From Hyphomicrobium sp. (lineage in GTDB: Bacteria > Pseudomonadota > Alphaproteobacteria > Rhizobiales > Hyphomicrobiaceae), in contig NZ_JAIETU010000006.1 of NCBI RefSeq assembly GCF_019744875.1, positions 482,757 through 546,756 of the forward strand: a DNA stretch of 64,000 bases. Reading direction: 5' to 3'. The stretch's first letter is position 1. Every line of letters begins with the position of its first letter. The translations under genes and the position numbers were made by a program. A model generated the notes under the pieces. That model did not search any database. It was not told where the DNA came from and was given only the letters and a program-made list of their open reading frames with translations. Below, piece after piece: positions 1 through 11,809 of the stretch.

Positions 1-618
1 GAGCGGCGGGGCGATGACGTTGACGCGCGAGCCGTCCGGGAGGCGGGCGTCGCAGATCGGGCTCGATTCATCGACGCGGCGACCAACCTGGCTGACGATG
101 CGCTGGCAGATGTTCATCAGCTGCTGGTTGTCGGCAAAGCGGACGCCGGTTTTCTGAGTCTTGCCGTTGACTTCGATGAACGTGGTCGCGGCGCCGTTGA
201 CCATGATGTCGGCGATGTCGTCGCGGGCGAGCAGCGGTTCGAGCGGGCCATAGCCGAGCACGTCGTTGCAGATGTCCTCGAGCAGCTCTTCCTGCTCGGC
301 GATGGACATGACGACGTTCTTGACCTGGATGATCTCGCTCACGATGTCGCGGATCTCTTCGCGCGCGGCGGCGGAGTCGAGCTTGGCGAGCTGCGTGAGG
401 TCGATCGTGTCGATCAGCGCGTTGAAGACGGTCGTCTTGACGTCATAGTATTCTTCGGAGTGGTGGCGCTGCTGTTCGACGGGCTCATGGCGTGCGGGAG
501 CCGAGACCGGCTGCGGGGCGCTTTGAGGCGCGAGGGCAGCGGCAGGCGGCGGCGTCGCCGACGGGCTCGCCGGCAACCTGCGTTGCGCTCCAGGATCATT
601 CGTACGCCTGCCGAACAT
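1..618 (-). CDS. cpaF: Tad pilus assembly ATPase CpaF (partial)
   Basis: This is the N-terminal 206 codons of the secretion ATPase that powers Flp pilus assembly; the gene runs off the left edge before the Walker A region. Visible features are a Pro/Ala/Gln-rich leader (about residues 10-45), then the conserved N-terminal region with an Asp/Glu-rich helix, the GPLEPLL and MVNG segments, and the sequence ending ARLPDGSRVNVIAPPL typical of CpaF/VirB11-like proteins. The ATG lies 7 nt after the cpaE stop and a GAGG sits within that gap, so the two are co-translated. Family assignment is secure; activity cannot be judged because the catalytic half is missing. Confidence 0.93.
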   Translation of the reverse strand, partial: MFGRRTNDPGAQRRLPASPSATPPPAAALAPQSAPQPVSAPARHEPVEQQRHHSEEYYDVKTTVFNALIDTIDLTQLAKLDSAAAREEIRDIVSEIIQVKNVVMSIAEQEELLEDICNDVLGYGPLEPLLARDDIADIMVNGAATTFIEVNGKTQKTGVRFADNQQLMNICQRIVSQVGRRVDESSPICDARLPDGSRVNVIAPPL

Positions 619-625
619 GGTGACC

Positions 626-1942
626 TCAACGCATCAGTTTGAGCTTTTCGAGGAAGGGCGCGAGGGGCGACGACTTCTTCTCGACTTTGGTTTCGCGGCG
701 ATGAGCGAGGGTGAGGGCGATGTCGCGGAACGCCTGTGGAGCCTTCGACTTCGCGTTGTACTCTTCGATCATCTGGCCGTTGTTGGCGGCCTGGCCGAAG
801 TTCTCGCAATCGAAATCGATCACGGCGAGCGTCTTGACGTCCAGGGCCGCTTCGAACTCCTTGGCCGTGATCTCGGGGCGCTTCTGCATGTTCGCCATGT
901 TGAGCACGAGGTGCGGAGGGCTGTCGTTCTTGCGCGTGGTGCGCACGAGATCGATGATGTTCTTGGCGTTGCGCAGGTTGGCGAGATCGGGGATCGCCGT
1001 GATGACGATCTCGTCGGCCTGCGTCAGAAGGCGCTTGGTCCACGGCGCCCAGGTGTGCGGCAGGTCGACGGCCACGAACGGCACGTTCTGGCGCACGACG
1101 TCGATCACCGTCTCGCACCCTTCAGGCGACATGTCGTAGTCGCGATCGAGCACGACGGGCGCGGCGAAGATCGAGAGATGCTTCGAACACGTGGTCAGCA
1201 AGCGGTCGAGCAGGACCTCGTCGAGGCGGTCGGGGTTCTGCAAGGCATCGGCGATGCCCTGCACGGGGTCCTGGTTGAAATCGAGGCCGGTGGTGCCGAA
1301 CGCGAGATCCATGTCGGCGATGACGATGTCGGTCGCGAGCGCCTCCGACAGTGTCCAGGCGACGTTGTGGCAGATGGTCGACGATCCGACGCCGCCCTTG
1401 GCGCCGACGAATGCGAACACCTGGCCGACCGGGTCCGTCTCCGGATTGTTATAGAGCCCCGACAGGCATTCCATCAGGTCGAACGCCGAGATCGGCGCGA
1501 CGAGGTATTCCGAAATGCCGCGCTTCATGAGATCGCGATAGAGCACGACGTCATTCGTCTTGCCGACGATGACGACTTTCGTGCCGGGGTCGCAGCTCTG
1601 CGCCAGCTCGTCGAGCTCGGCGACCAGCTCGCCGCGCGATAGCTGCGATTCGAGGATGATCAGGTTGGGCGTCGGGCTTTCCTGATAGTGCGCGACGGCG
1701 GCCGCCGCGCCGCCCATCTGGATCGTGACGTGCGTCTTGCTCAGGCGGCGGTCTTCCGACGCCATCTGCACGGCCTCAGCCACGCCCGGCGACTCGCAGA
1801 ACGCCTGGATCGAGATGCGTGGCAAGGGGCGTGCGCGATCGCTCGGAGAAATCGCGTCTGGACCATCGTGCGGGCCCTGCGGATCGAACGCCTCAGGCGC
1901 GGACCCCCTCATCTGCTTGGACATGGGTGTGCCTATCGTCAC
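626..1942 (-). CDS. cpaE: Tad pilus localisation protein CpaE (TadZ-like)
   Basis: A ParA/MinD-superfamily protein that positions the Tad secretion machine at the pole in known systems. It has a receiver-like N-terminal half (about 45-165) and a deviant Walker A, KGGVGSST, at residues 182-189, followed by an ADMDLAFGT switch segment. The GTG start overlaps the cpaD stop (GTGA), which argues for coupling; an in-frame ATG at 1924 is the alternative. The 438-residue length is normal. It lies between cpaD and cpaF in the same operon. Confidence 0.92.
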   Translation of the reverse strand: MTIGTPMSKQMRGSAPEAFDPQGPHDGPDAISPSDRARPLPRISIQAFCESPGVAEAVQMASEDRRLSKTHVTIQMGGAAAAVAHYQESPTPNLIILESQLSRGELVAELDELAQSCDPGTKVVIVGKTNDVVLYRDLMKRGISEYLVAPISAFDLMECLSGLYNNPETDPVGQVFAFVGAKGGVGSSTICHNVAWTLSEALATDIVIADMDLAFGTTGLDFNQDPVQGIADALQNPDRLDEVLLDRLLTTCSKHLSIFAAPVVLDRDYDMSPEGCETVIDVVRQNVPFVAVDLPHTWAPWTKRLLTQADEIVITAIPDLANLRNAKNIIDLVRTTRKNDSPPHLVLNMANMQKRPEITAKEFEAALDVKTLAVIDFDCENFGQAANNGQMIEEYNAKSKAPQAFRDIALTLAHRRETKVEKKSSPLAPFLEKLKLMR

Positions 1943-2676
1943 TTTGCGATCTTGACCTTTTCGTCGTCGGACTTCTTGGCGCCGGTGGACTCACCCTTCA
2001 CGTACTTGTCCCACGCAGCGTCGCGGCGTTCGCCAGGGCGGCCGCTTTCGGTGCGCGGTCCGAGCAGGTCGGCCGGGTTGGCGACCATCACCGCGAGGTT
2101 GCGCTGGTTGGCGCAGCCGAAGTTGGGGTAGTTGCCGTTGTCACGCTGGTTGGCGAGGTTGGTCGGCCAGTAGCCGCACGTCGGCGCTTCAGCGACGTAC
2201 CGCAGATAGGAGAGGCGCACGGGCGCGTTGTGGTTGTTGCTGGCGTGGTAGGCCTCGACCGCGATCGAGCTTTCGGAGAAGCCCATGTCACTCAGGATCT
2301 GGCGGATTTCGCCAACCGCGTTCATGGCGGCGATCTCGTTGTTGCCCCCGCCCGGCGCCTGAATGACGAGGCGGCTGTTGCCGGCATCGCTGACGCGCGC
2401 GCGATCGGCGAAGCCGAGCACTTCAGCGCGCTGGCGCGGACCCAGGCCGCGCGCTCCGGCGCCGACGTGGATCTCCATGGTCTGCGGCTCTTGCGAGACA
2501 GAAATCGGATGGCGCTGCGAGGGGTCGACCATCGACCAGCCCGCAACCTGGGGCTGGGCGACGTCGTGCTCGCAGCCGGCGACGGCCGTGGCGGCAAGCA
2601 CCAGGATCGCGCAGGTGGCAGGCCGCAGGCGCATGCGTGCGCGTTGCTCTGGCAGCGATGCAAATCGATACGTCAT
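1939..2676 (-). CDS. cpaD: pilus assembly lipoprotein CpaD
   Basis: An outer-membrane-associated lipoprotein of the Tad/Cpa system. The N-terminus carries a basic start, a hydrophobic stretch and a lipobox ending AVAGC (Cys near residue 35). The body contains the conserved CpaD segment with an NFGCANQRNLAVMVANPADLL-like region near the C-terminus. It is 245 residues, normal for the family. It lies 23 nt downstream of cpaC and its stop overlaps the cpaE GTG. It probably works with the CpaC secretin at the outer membrane, which is family knowledge rather than something the sequence proves. Confidence 0.9.
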   Translation of the reverse strand: MTYRFASLPEQRARMRLRPATCAILVLAATAVAGCEHDVAQPQVAGWSMVDPSQRHPISVSQEPQTMEIHVGAGARGLGPRQRAEVLGFADRARVSDAGNSRLVIQAPGGGNNEIAAMNAVGEIRQILSDMGFSESSIAVEAYHASNNHNAPVRLSYLRYVAEAPTCGYWPTNLANQRDNGNYPNFGCANQRNLAVMVANPADLLGPRTESGRPGERRDAAWDKYVKGESTGAKKSDDEKVKIAK

Positions 2677-2699
2677 AATCGCGTCTCCAGCGTCAGCCG

Positions 2700-4280
2700 C
2701 TATTCAACAATAAAGCCGTAGTCGCCCTTGAGATCGCCCACAGGCGCAGCGCTCTCGGTGCCGTAGATCTGGTTGAGGTGACCCATGAAGTTGGCCTTGC
2801 GGTCCGTCGCTTCGGCGAGGCCGTCCAGGGGCTTGGCAAGATCCTTCTGGGCGACCGGCTTGACGAGGTACGGTGTGACGATGACCACGAGCTCCGTTTC
2901 GCGCTTGATGAAGTCGCGGCTGCGGAAGAGCGTACCGAGCATCGGCAGATCCTTGAGGCCGGGGAAGCCGTCGATGTTCTGGCGCACGTCGTCGGAGATC
3001 AGGCCCGCAAGGGCGATCGAGCCACCAGACGGCAACTCGACCGTCGAATTCGCCTGGCGTTTCTTGAGGGCGGGAATCGAGGTCGAGTCGAGCACGATGG
3101 CGCCCGCGTTTGAAAGCTCGCTCACTTCGCTTTCGATCTTGAGGCTGATGCGGCCCTCGGAGAGCACGGTCGGTGTGAACGCCACGCCGACGCCGAACTC
3201 CTTGTAGGTGATCGAGGTCTGGCCGGTGCTGTCCTTGACCGGGATCGGGTATTCGCCGCCGGCCAGGAACTTCGCGGGCTCGCCGGAAATAGCGGTCAGA
3301 TTGGGCTCGGCGAGCGTGCGGACCAGGCCGTCGCGCTCGAGAGCTCGCATGGCCTTACGCACGCGGGCGTCGCCGCCGGACCAGCCCGACGTTGTACCGG
3401 AGTTGCCGAAGGTGTCGTTCGGCCCGTCGTTGTAAAAGCAGGTTGTGCCCGCGCAGGCATTGTCCGGGTCCACGACAGAGCTGATACCCGGGACAGGCAG
3501 GCCGCCGAGGCCGGCCGCGGTCGTCAAGGGCAGCGCGTTGGCCGTCAGCAGGCCGAGGCTAAAATTACCTGCGTTGATGTCGGCTGCGAGGTTGATACCG
3601 AACTGTTTCAGAAGCTCGCGCTGAACTTCGGCCACGACGACGCGCAGCATCACCTGCTCCTCGCCTTCGACGCCGAGCAGGTTGACGACCTTGTTCTTGT
3701 CGCGCGTGTCGGATTCAGGGGCGGCGACGATGAAGCGGGAGGCGATGTCGTTGGCGCGATTCGAGTCGACCGGCGTGCGGACGGTGCCCGTCAGAATGAT
3801 CGTGTCGTTCAAAATCTCGGTTTTGACGTTCGAGCCCGGCAGCAGGCGCGTCAGCAGCGCGTCGAGCACGGCGGTGTCCTGCTCGACGCTGATCTCAAGC
3901 GTCAGCACCTGCTCGCCGCTCGCGTCGAAGAAGAAGGCGTTCGATTGGCCGATCTTCTTGGCGATGAGGTGCACGCGGTTGGACGACTGGACGACGGCGT
4001 CGACGATCTCGGGCGCGGAGACCATGACGTCGCGCAGGTCGACAGGAAGCTCCACCAGGAGCGATTTGTTGCGGCCGATGCGGACGGCGCGTGTCTGCGG
4101 GAGCACGTCGGCCGAGCTGATGCGAAGCACCGAGCTGTGCGCGCTTCCGTCGATCGCGACAGGGTTCACGTCTCCGCCGGCCACGGCATGGTGGGGAAAG
4201 AAGGCCAGAGCCGATGCAAGGACAAGGGCCGCTGCCCGAACGATTGTTCGACGGGCAAACGGTTCGACATTGATGCGCAT
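2700..4280 (-). CDS. cpaC: Tad pilus secretin CpaC (RcpA)
   Basis: The outer-membrane secretin channel for the Flp pilus. A signal peptide (about residues 1-34) is followed by the pilus-formation N-domain (LVELPVDLRDVMV), a BON-like region, and the secretin core with VMLRVVVAEVQRE, an AEPNLTAISGEPAKFLAGGEYP segment and the C-terminal DLPMLGTLFRSRDF motif. It is 526 residues, within the family range. An insertion with two Cys (about residues 268-285, near ACAGTTCF) lies between N-domain and core and may form a disulfide. It follows cpaB in the operon. Confidence 0.93.
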   Translation of the reverse strand: MRINVEPFARRTIVRAAALVLASALAFFPHHAVAGGDVNPVAIDGSAHSSVLRISSADVLPQTRAVRIGRNKSLLVELPVDLRDVMVSAPEIVDAVVQSSNRVHLIAKKIGQSNAFFFDASGEQVLTLEISVEQDTAVLDALLTRLLPGSNVKTEILNDTIILTGTVRTPVDSNRANDIASRFIVAAPESDTRDKNKVVNLLGVEGEEQVMLRVVVAEVQRELLKQFGINLAADINAGNFSLGLLTANALPLTTAAGLGGLPVPGISSVVDPDNACAGTTCFYNDGPNDTFGNSGTTSGWSGGDARVRKAMRALERDGLVRTLAEPNLTAISGEPAKFLAGGEYPIPVKDSTGQTSITYKEFGVGVAFTPTVLSEGRISLKIESEVSELSNAGAIVLDSTSIPALKKRQANSTVELPSGGSIALAGLISDDVRQNIDGFPGLKDLPMLGTLFRSRDFIKRETELVVIVTPYLVKPVAQKDLAKPLDGLAEATDRKANFMGHLNQIYGTESAAPVGDLKGDYGFIVE

Positions 4281-4317
4281 GTTATCGCCTTTTGACGGAC
4301 TAAAACTCGAGGCTTAC

Positions 4318-5124
4318 TCAGTTTACGCCGTATGCACGCGAAGCAGTTCCGTAACGCATCACTCGAATGGCAGTGCTTTCCCTGGCCGAGGACGGATCCA
4401 CGCCTGCGGTCGGACCGGCATCGACATCGAGGTCGGCGATCGAACGCAGGGAGAGACTGATGTCACCCATGGAATTCGCGAGGGCCAGAAGCTCGGCTTG
4501 ACGCGCCGTCAGCTCCAGCGTGGCCGTGTTGGCAACGCCATCGGCCGTCTTCTTGCCTTCCTGGCTCTCGATCTGCTGGCCCATGGCGAGGACGCGTACG
4601 TTGCCGAACAGAAGGTCGCTGACGAAATCTTCGTTGCCGGAGCGTCCGCGCATGCGGCGAATGAGGATGACGTCGACGCGGTCGTTCGGCAGGATGAGGT
4701 TGCCGACGGCGGTTTCCTCTTTGATCCGGGTCGAGATGGCGCGCATGCCGGCGGGCAGGATGGCGGCGAGTACGCCGCCCTGGCCGGCCTTGACGAGCTT
4801 GGTGGGCGTGATCGGCTCGCCGGCCATGATGGGGGCGCGCGCGATCGAACCCGAGAGCTGGGTCATGGCATCGGGCTGCGCGGTGCGCGTGATGAAGCCG
4901 GGGGTGACGGTTTCCTCGGGCCACGACTGCCAGCGGAACTGGCTGTCGTTGGTGATCTGGCCGAGGCCGATGTCGGTGCGGGCGACCAGCACGTCGCTCG
5001 ACTTGACCTTGATCTCTACGGTTTTTTCGACGGGCGGCTTGTTGACCATGCCGCGTACCATGACGAACGCGAGCAAGCCGGCGGTGGCGGCGATGGCAAG
5101 GCCGATGAGCTGCGGTCGTTTCAT
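4318..5124 (-). CDS. cpaB: Tad pilus assembly protein CpaB (RcpC)
   Basis: A periplasmic, membrane-anchored pilus assembly factor with an SAF-type domain. I place the start at the ATG encoding MKRPQLIGLAIAATAG, not at the upstream in-frame ATG at 5199, because this gives a normal N-terminal membrane anchor (about residues 6-24). The SAF region (VLVARTDIGLGQITNDSQFRWQSWP) and the following RcpC/CpaB region (MRAISTRIKEETAVGNLILPNDRVDVIL) are clear. The length of 268 residues matches the family. It sits between cpaA and cpaC. Confidence 0.91.
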   Translation of the reverse strand: MKRPQLIGLAIAATAGLLAFVMVRGMVNKPPVEKTVEIKVKSSDVLVARTDIGLGQITNDSQFRWQSWPEETVTPGFITRTAQPDAMTQLSGSIARAPIMAGEPITPTKLVKAGQGGVLAAILPAGMRAISTRIKEETAVGNLILPNDRVDVILIRRMRGRSGNEDFVSDLLFGNVRVLAMGQQIESQEGKKTADGVANTATLELTARQAELLALANSMGDISLSLRSIADLDVDAGPTAGVDPSSARESTAIRVMRYGTASRAYGVN

Positions 5125-5231
5125 AGCGGGCGTCGTCCCATGCCGGCAAACTTGCCGTAACCTTTCGCGTAGTGCGGAAGATTGAAGGACAATCGTCAAC
5201 GCGCCGTTAATGGCTGTGCCGGTTTAGACCT

Positions 5232-5759
5232 TTAGCTGAGCGCGGCGAGAAACAGCGGTGTCTTGGGGAACACGGTCAGGGCGGCGCTCGCAATGGCGAT
5301 GCCGTACGGGATGCCGGTTTCGCGGCCGTGCAGGCGCATGGCCCAGTCGGGAGCCATCGTGCCGATCAGGGGAAACTTGCGGAAATAGGCGATGGCGATG
5401 GCGAGGAGGCCACCGAACAGTGTCACGTAGATGAGAAACGGGAGCAGATGGTCGAAGCCGATCCAGAGGCCGGCGCCGGCCAGCAACTTGGCGTCGCCGC
5501 CGCCGAAGCCGCCTGCGGCAAAGAGCGCGATGCCAGCTGTGAGCACCGCCAGGCCGGCGGCGAAATGGAGCATGACAGTTTGTGCAGGCAACCCGGCCGC
5601 GATGGCGGCTGCAATGAAGAAGACGACCAGCGCGATCGAGACCCGGTTGGGGATCGTCATGGTCAGAAGATCATAGGCGCCGCCAAACGCGAGCAGCGCG
5701 GGGAAAGCCATCAGCAATGGATACTCTAACACGATTACTACCTCATGGAGCGCCGCCAT
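5232..5759 (-). CDS. cpaA: type IV prepilin peptidase CpaA (TadV)
   Basis: A small inner-membrane aspartic prepilin peptidase (peptidase A24 family) that processes Flp pilins. The two catalytic Asp motifs are visible: AYDLLTMTIPN (Asp30) and GGGDAKL (Asp89). The 175 residues are mostly hydrophobic with about five or six membrane spans. It has no methyltransferase domain, as is usual for TadV-type enzymes. It lies directly downstream of the first flp gene (24 nt) and upstream of cpaB. Confidence 0.9.
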   Translation of the reverse strand: MAALHEVVIVLEYPLLMAFPALLAFGGAYDLLTMTIPNRVSIALVVFFIAAAIAAGLPAQTVMLHFAAGLAVLTAGIALFAAGGFGGGDAKLLAGAGLWIGFDHLLPFLIYVTLFGGLLAIAIAYFRKFPLIGTMAPDWAMRLHGRETGIPYGIAIASAALTVFPKTPLFLAALS

Positions 5760-5782
5760 GGCGGCTGCTGCACCGGGCTTCC

Positions 5783-5953
5783 TTAGTTATTATTGAAGCC
5801 GTCGTTTATTGCCTCGTACTTCGCGACCAGCATGGGGGCCATCTGCTGCAGGGTTGCCAGAATGGCGATCGAAACGATGCTTGCGATCAGTGCGTATTCG
5901 ATCGATGTGGCGCCGTTCTCGTCCGTCCAGAATTTCGTGAGCAGTGTGGTCAT
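5783..5953 (-). CDS. flp: Flp-type pilin (second copy)
   Basis: A 56-residue Flp/PilA-family pilin too short for a typical gene-length cut-off. It begins MTTLLTKFWTDENGATSIEYALIAS and has the Flp signature: a Glu one residue before the conserved Tyr (SIEYALIA), followed by a single hydrophobic helix, and ends in a short Asn-rich tail (GFNNN). In this family the prepilin peptidase cleaves before the hydrophobic helix. It is more diverged from the consensus than the copy at 6173-6343 and is separated from it by a terminator, so it may be expressed at a lower level with the cpa genes. Confidence 0.88.
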   Translation of the reverse strand: MTTLLTKFWTDENGATSIEYALIASIVSIAILATLQQMAPMLVAKYEAINDGFNNN

Positions 5954-6094
5954 CGGAATCCTCTTCGGATGGTGAGCGCGGGAGACTAGTCGACACGCAC
6001 CAGTTGCTGGATCTCGCGGGAGCCTATCTCAGAGAGATTAACGCTGCGTGGAAGCGGGTATCCCCGGCGCGAAAAGAAATCGGGGCTCCGAAAT

Positions 6095-6133
6095 GAAAAC
6101 GGGCCGCCCAGCGTGTGCTTGAGCGGCCCGTGT
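6095..6133 (-). terminator. Rho-independent terminator after flp
   Basis: A perfect 9-bp inverted repeat (ACGGGCCGC at 6099-6107 and GCGGCCCGT at 6123-6131) with a 15-nt loop. Reading on the minus strand it is followed by a TTTT run. It lies about 40 nt past the stop of the pilin at 6173-6343. It should end most pilin transcripts and let a fraction read through into flp2 and the cpa genes. Confidence 0.75.
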
Positions 6134-6172
6134 TCCGTGCAGGATCGCATGGCGATCCGAGGCTCGCTCGGA

Positions 6173-6343
6173 TTAGTTGCCGGCGAGGCCGTCCTTAACT
6201 TCGCCGAACGTGTCCGTGAGGCTGGTGCGAACTTCGCCGAGCACCGAGATAATGCCGACGCTGATGATGGCGGCGATCAGGCCGTATTCGATTGCCGTGG
6301 CGCCAGACTCGTCCTTGAGGAAACGCGAGAAGATCGTGGTCAT
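6173..6343 (-). CDS. flp: Flp-type major pilin
   Basis: A 56-residue Flp/PilA pilin: MTTIFSRFLKDESGATAIEYGL, then a hydrophobic helix (IAAIISVGIISVLG) and a short polar C-terminus (VKDGLAGN). The GATAIEYGLIAA motif is the canonical Flp processing region, with the conserved Glu and Tyr. The ATG at 6343 is preferred over an in-frame ATG 64 codons upstream because the extension is not pilin-like. It is first in the pilus locus, followed by a strong terminator, which fits the high dosage needed for a major pilin. Confidence 0.93.
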   Translation of the reverse strand: MTTIFSRFLKDESGATAIEYGLIAAIISVGIISVLGEVRTSLTDTFGEVKDGLAGN

Positions 6344-6835
6344 GATTTTAACTCCCAATGTCGACTTCGAATTCTTTTTCAGTTCGGTGCGTGGCGTTGG
6401 CCGTCGCCCTTGAACTGGAAATGACCCTACGCCCCATCCGTTAAAGTGATGTAAAACCCAGAGGTAAAGATATGAACAAGTCTTGAATGGACGTGAAGAA
6501 AACTGATAAAAGTGTATCCAACCAAAGCAACGCAATGTATTTCTATGTGAAGTCTATGTAGTTTTTCGGAGACTCTTCGAGTGTTTGTTCGAAACACATG
6601 CGTGCATCGTAATTAATATTCTATTATTCGCGTCTGGCGCTGATTTTCATTTTATTCTCACGCGCGTGATTGCGTGGAGAATGCTGGGGCTGTCAAAAAT
6701 CGGCGAGGCGGCAGGCCTGCGGACACTCGCGAAGCCTTTTATCGCGGTGCGGGATGCGGGTTCCGTCCTGCACTTTTCGAGCGCTCGAAAACCCGGATAG
6801 GCACGCTTTGGCTCTGCCGACGCGCCGCTTCTAAC
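6344..6835. other. AT-rich upstream region of the pilus locus
   Basis: No convincing gene is seen. The stretch from about 6430 to 6680 is markedly more AT-rich than its surroundings and must hold the flp promoter. A CtrA-like box lies at 6441-6455. Short open frames here lack family features. Confidence 0.5.
6441..6455 (-). promoter_or_regulatory. candidate CtrA-binding box upstream of flp
   Basis: The sequence is TTAA-N7-TAAA on the plus strand, or TTTA-N7-TTAA on the minus strand, one mismatch from the CtrA consensus TTAA-N7-TTAA. It lies about 100 bp before the flp ATG. The Caulobacter pilA gene is known to be CtrA-activated, so cell-cycle control of this pilin is a reasonable inference. 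Confidence 0.4.
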
Positions 6836-6862
6836 GAAAAACGGGCAGCTCGCGCCGCCCGT
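6836..6862 (-). terminator. Rho-independent terminator of secA
   Basis: ACGGGC at 6841-6846 pairs with GCCCGT at 6857-6862, extendable by a G-U pair and two further pairs. On the minus strand it is followed by TTTTT. It lies about 70 nt past the secA stop. Confidence 0.7.
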
Positions 6863-6931
6863 TTACACTTGTTTAAGCCTGCTCAGCCGTCAGCGCCGTC
6901 CCGCAGAGGGATCTGGCGCGGGTGAAGCACG

Positions 6932-9964
<3,033 letters not shown>

Positions 9965-10367
9965 CAAGAAAAATCCTCAAAATCATGGGTTTGGCGGAGC
10001 AGAGCAGGAGAGATCCGTCTCCCCCTGCGCCAGCTGCCATCCCGTTCTTGGAGCGGTCGTCACCATGAACTGGAGAAGCGCGGTGCGCGCCCATCCGGCC
10101 GTTGGCCATTCCGGGGCAGACATAAGGATTGCAACCCGGAAATGTCAACGCGTGGCGGGTTTTCCTTTTGTGCCTGCCCCCGGCCGGCGTTCCGATGCAT
10201 CCTGAGGCGGTAGAGGGCAAAGTTCTGCAATTGTTAACTTGGCAGCCCGTCGGGGGGTGGTCTAAAGGAAGCCCGGAATTTGCGATCCCGCATCCCCTGC
10301 CTCGACCGGACCCATGCAACAGGCGGCCGGCGCACATCGAGGCTACAACCGGCAGGAGCCGTCTCCC
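9965..10367. other. divergent promoter region secA / foldase gene
   Basis: This roughly 400-bp gap separates two divergently transcribed export-related genes. No gene-like open frame or clear family motif is seen; promoters for both must lie here, but I cannot define boxes with confidence. Confidence 0.4.
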
Positions 10368-11351
10368 GTGATTCAATCCCAAGCCCTCCGCCTCGCCGCC
10401 CTCGTGATCGGCGGCGCGCTCGTTCTCGGCCCCAACGCGGCGTCTGCGGATGCGGTGCTGGCCAAGGTCAACGGCCATGAAATCAAGGAATCGGATCTCA
10501 AGTTCGCCGAGGCCGAGGTCGGTCCTCAGCTGGCTGAGATGCCGGCCGACAAGCGCAAGCGCCTGCTTCTGGAATTCATCATCGAGATGCGCCTGTTCGC
10601 GGACGCTGCCGACAAGGAAAAGCTGACCAGCGGCCCCGACTACGAAAAGCGCCTCGCGTACTGGGAAACGCGCGCCAAGCGCGACGCCTACTACGACGGC
10701 TCGATCAAGGGTTCGATCAGCGATGCGCTCGCCAAGAGCATCTACGACGACAAGGTCAAGATGATCCCGGCCGAGGAAGAGGTCGAAGCGCGCCATATCC
10801 TGGTCGACAGCGAGGAGAAGGCCAAGGAAGTGCTCGACAAGGTCGCCAAGGGCGAAGACTTCACCAAGCTCGCCGAGGCCTATTCCAGCGATCCGGGCTC
10901 CAAGGCGCAGGGCGGCAAGCTCGGCTACTTCTCCAAGGGCCAGATGGTGAAGGAATTCGAGGTTGCGGCGTTCGCTCTCAAGAAGGGTGAAGTCTCGAAG
11001 CCCGTGAAGAGCCAGTTCGGCTGGCATGTGATCAAGGTCGACGATCGCCGCACGAAACCGCTGCCGACGTTCGAAGAGGTCAAGGTGCACATCGTCGACA
11101 GCATGGTGCAGCAGAAGGGCCAGCAGGCGGCTACCGATCTGCGCGCCAAGGCCAACCTGGAATACGTCGATGCCGCGATCGCCGAGCAGGTGAAGCAGGA
11201 GACGGCCATCAACGCTGCCAAGAAGAAGATGTTCGAGCAGCAGATGGAAGACCAGGTGAAGAAGATGGGTGCCGAAGGGCAGGCCAAGGACGCCGCGCCT
11301 GAAAACGCCGCGCCTGAAAACAAAGACAGCGCGCCCGAAAAGAAGGACTAG
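10368..11351 (+). CDS. periplasmic parvulin-type peptidyl-prolyl isomerase
   Basis: A Sec-exported foldase of the PrsA/SurA type. The proposed GTG start is preceded by AGGAG at 10354-10358 and gives a clean signal peptide (hydrophobic stretch, then AASADA, cleavage near residue 28). The parvulin rotamase domain spans about residues 140-240, with ARHILVDSEEKAKEV, YSSDPGSKAQGGKLGYF and QFGWHVIKVDDR. The C-terminus is a coiled, Lys/Glu/Ala-rich tail with a repeated PENAAPEN element. It is divergent from secA, so it may help fold proteins that SecA exports. An upstream ATG at 10314 is a less likely start. Confidence 0.9.
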   Translation: MIQSQALRLAALVIGGALVLGPNAASADAVLAKVNGHEIKESDLKFAEAEVGPQLAEMPADKRKRLLLEFIIEMRLFADAADKEKLTSGPDYEKRLAYWETRAKRDAYYDGSIKGSISDALAKSIYDDKVKMIPAEEEVEARHILVDSEEKAKEVLDKVAKGEDFTKLAEAYSSDPGSKAQGGKLGYFSKGQMVKEFEVAAFALKKGEVSKPVKSQFGWHVIKVDDRRTKPLPTFEEVKVHIVDSMVQQKGQQAATDLRAKANLEYVDAAIAEQVKQETAINAAKKKMFEQQMEDQVKKMGAEGQAKDAAPENAAPENKDSAPEKKD

Positions 11352-11360
11352 TGAGCGGGC

Positions 11361-11384
11361 GCTCCGGCTTCGGAGCTAATTCCG
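11361..11384 (+). terminator. weak hairpin after the foldase gene
   Basis: GCTCCG (11361-11366) pairs with CGGAGC (11371-11376) around a 4-nt loop, followed by TAATT rather than a T run. It may reduce readthrough into the SMR gene. Confidence 0.35.
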
Positions 11385-11414
11385 CGAACTGAGTGAATTT
11401 TGGGGGATACCGGC

Positions 11415-11747
11415 GTGCCGGGCCATCTGGCTCTTCTCATCGCAATCCTGGCGGAGGTTGCGGCAACCTCCGCGCTCAAGGCATCCGAAGGGTTCAGCAA
11501 TCTGGGCCCTTCGATTGTCGTGGTGGCCGGTTATGGGGCCGCCTTCTATTTTCTTTCGCTGGCGCTCAAGACGATTCCGATGGGGGTGGCCTATGCCATC
11601 TGGTCCGCAGTCGGAATCGTCCTGATCTCGCTTGTCGGTTGGCTCGTGTACGCGCAGAAGCTGGATTTTGCGGCGATGGCCGGTATGGGACTGATCATCG
11701 CGGGCGTGCTCGTCTTGAATGTCTTTTCCGGCACGGCTGGGCACTGA
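11415..11747 (+). CDS. small multidrug resistance (SMR/EmrE-type) transporter
   Basis: A four-helix SMR-family membrane protein of 110 residues. The GTG at 11415 is chosen because GGGGGA precedes it by about 7 nt and the product [27 protein letters not shown] matches the SMR N-terminus, including the essential membrane Glu (Glu13 in AEVAATS). Helix 3 carries the family signature [14 protein letters not shown]. Members export quaternary amines or guanidinium by proton antiport; the substrate here is unknown. It lies between the foldase and argJ with no clear functional link. Confidence 0.9.
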   Translation: MPGHLALLIAILAEVAATSALKASEGFSNLGPSIVVVAGYGAAFYFLSLALKTIPMGVAYAIWSAVGIVLISLVGWLVYAQKLDFAAMAGMGLIIAGVLVLNVFSGTAGH

Positions 11748-11809
11748 TACTAGTCTCGGATTCTTTCGCGCCGGGCGCGCAGTCCGCCCGGCTACCCGGA
11801 GTTCCGCCG

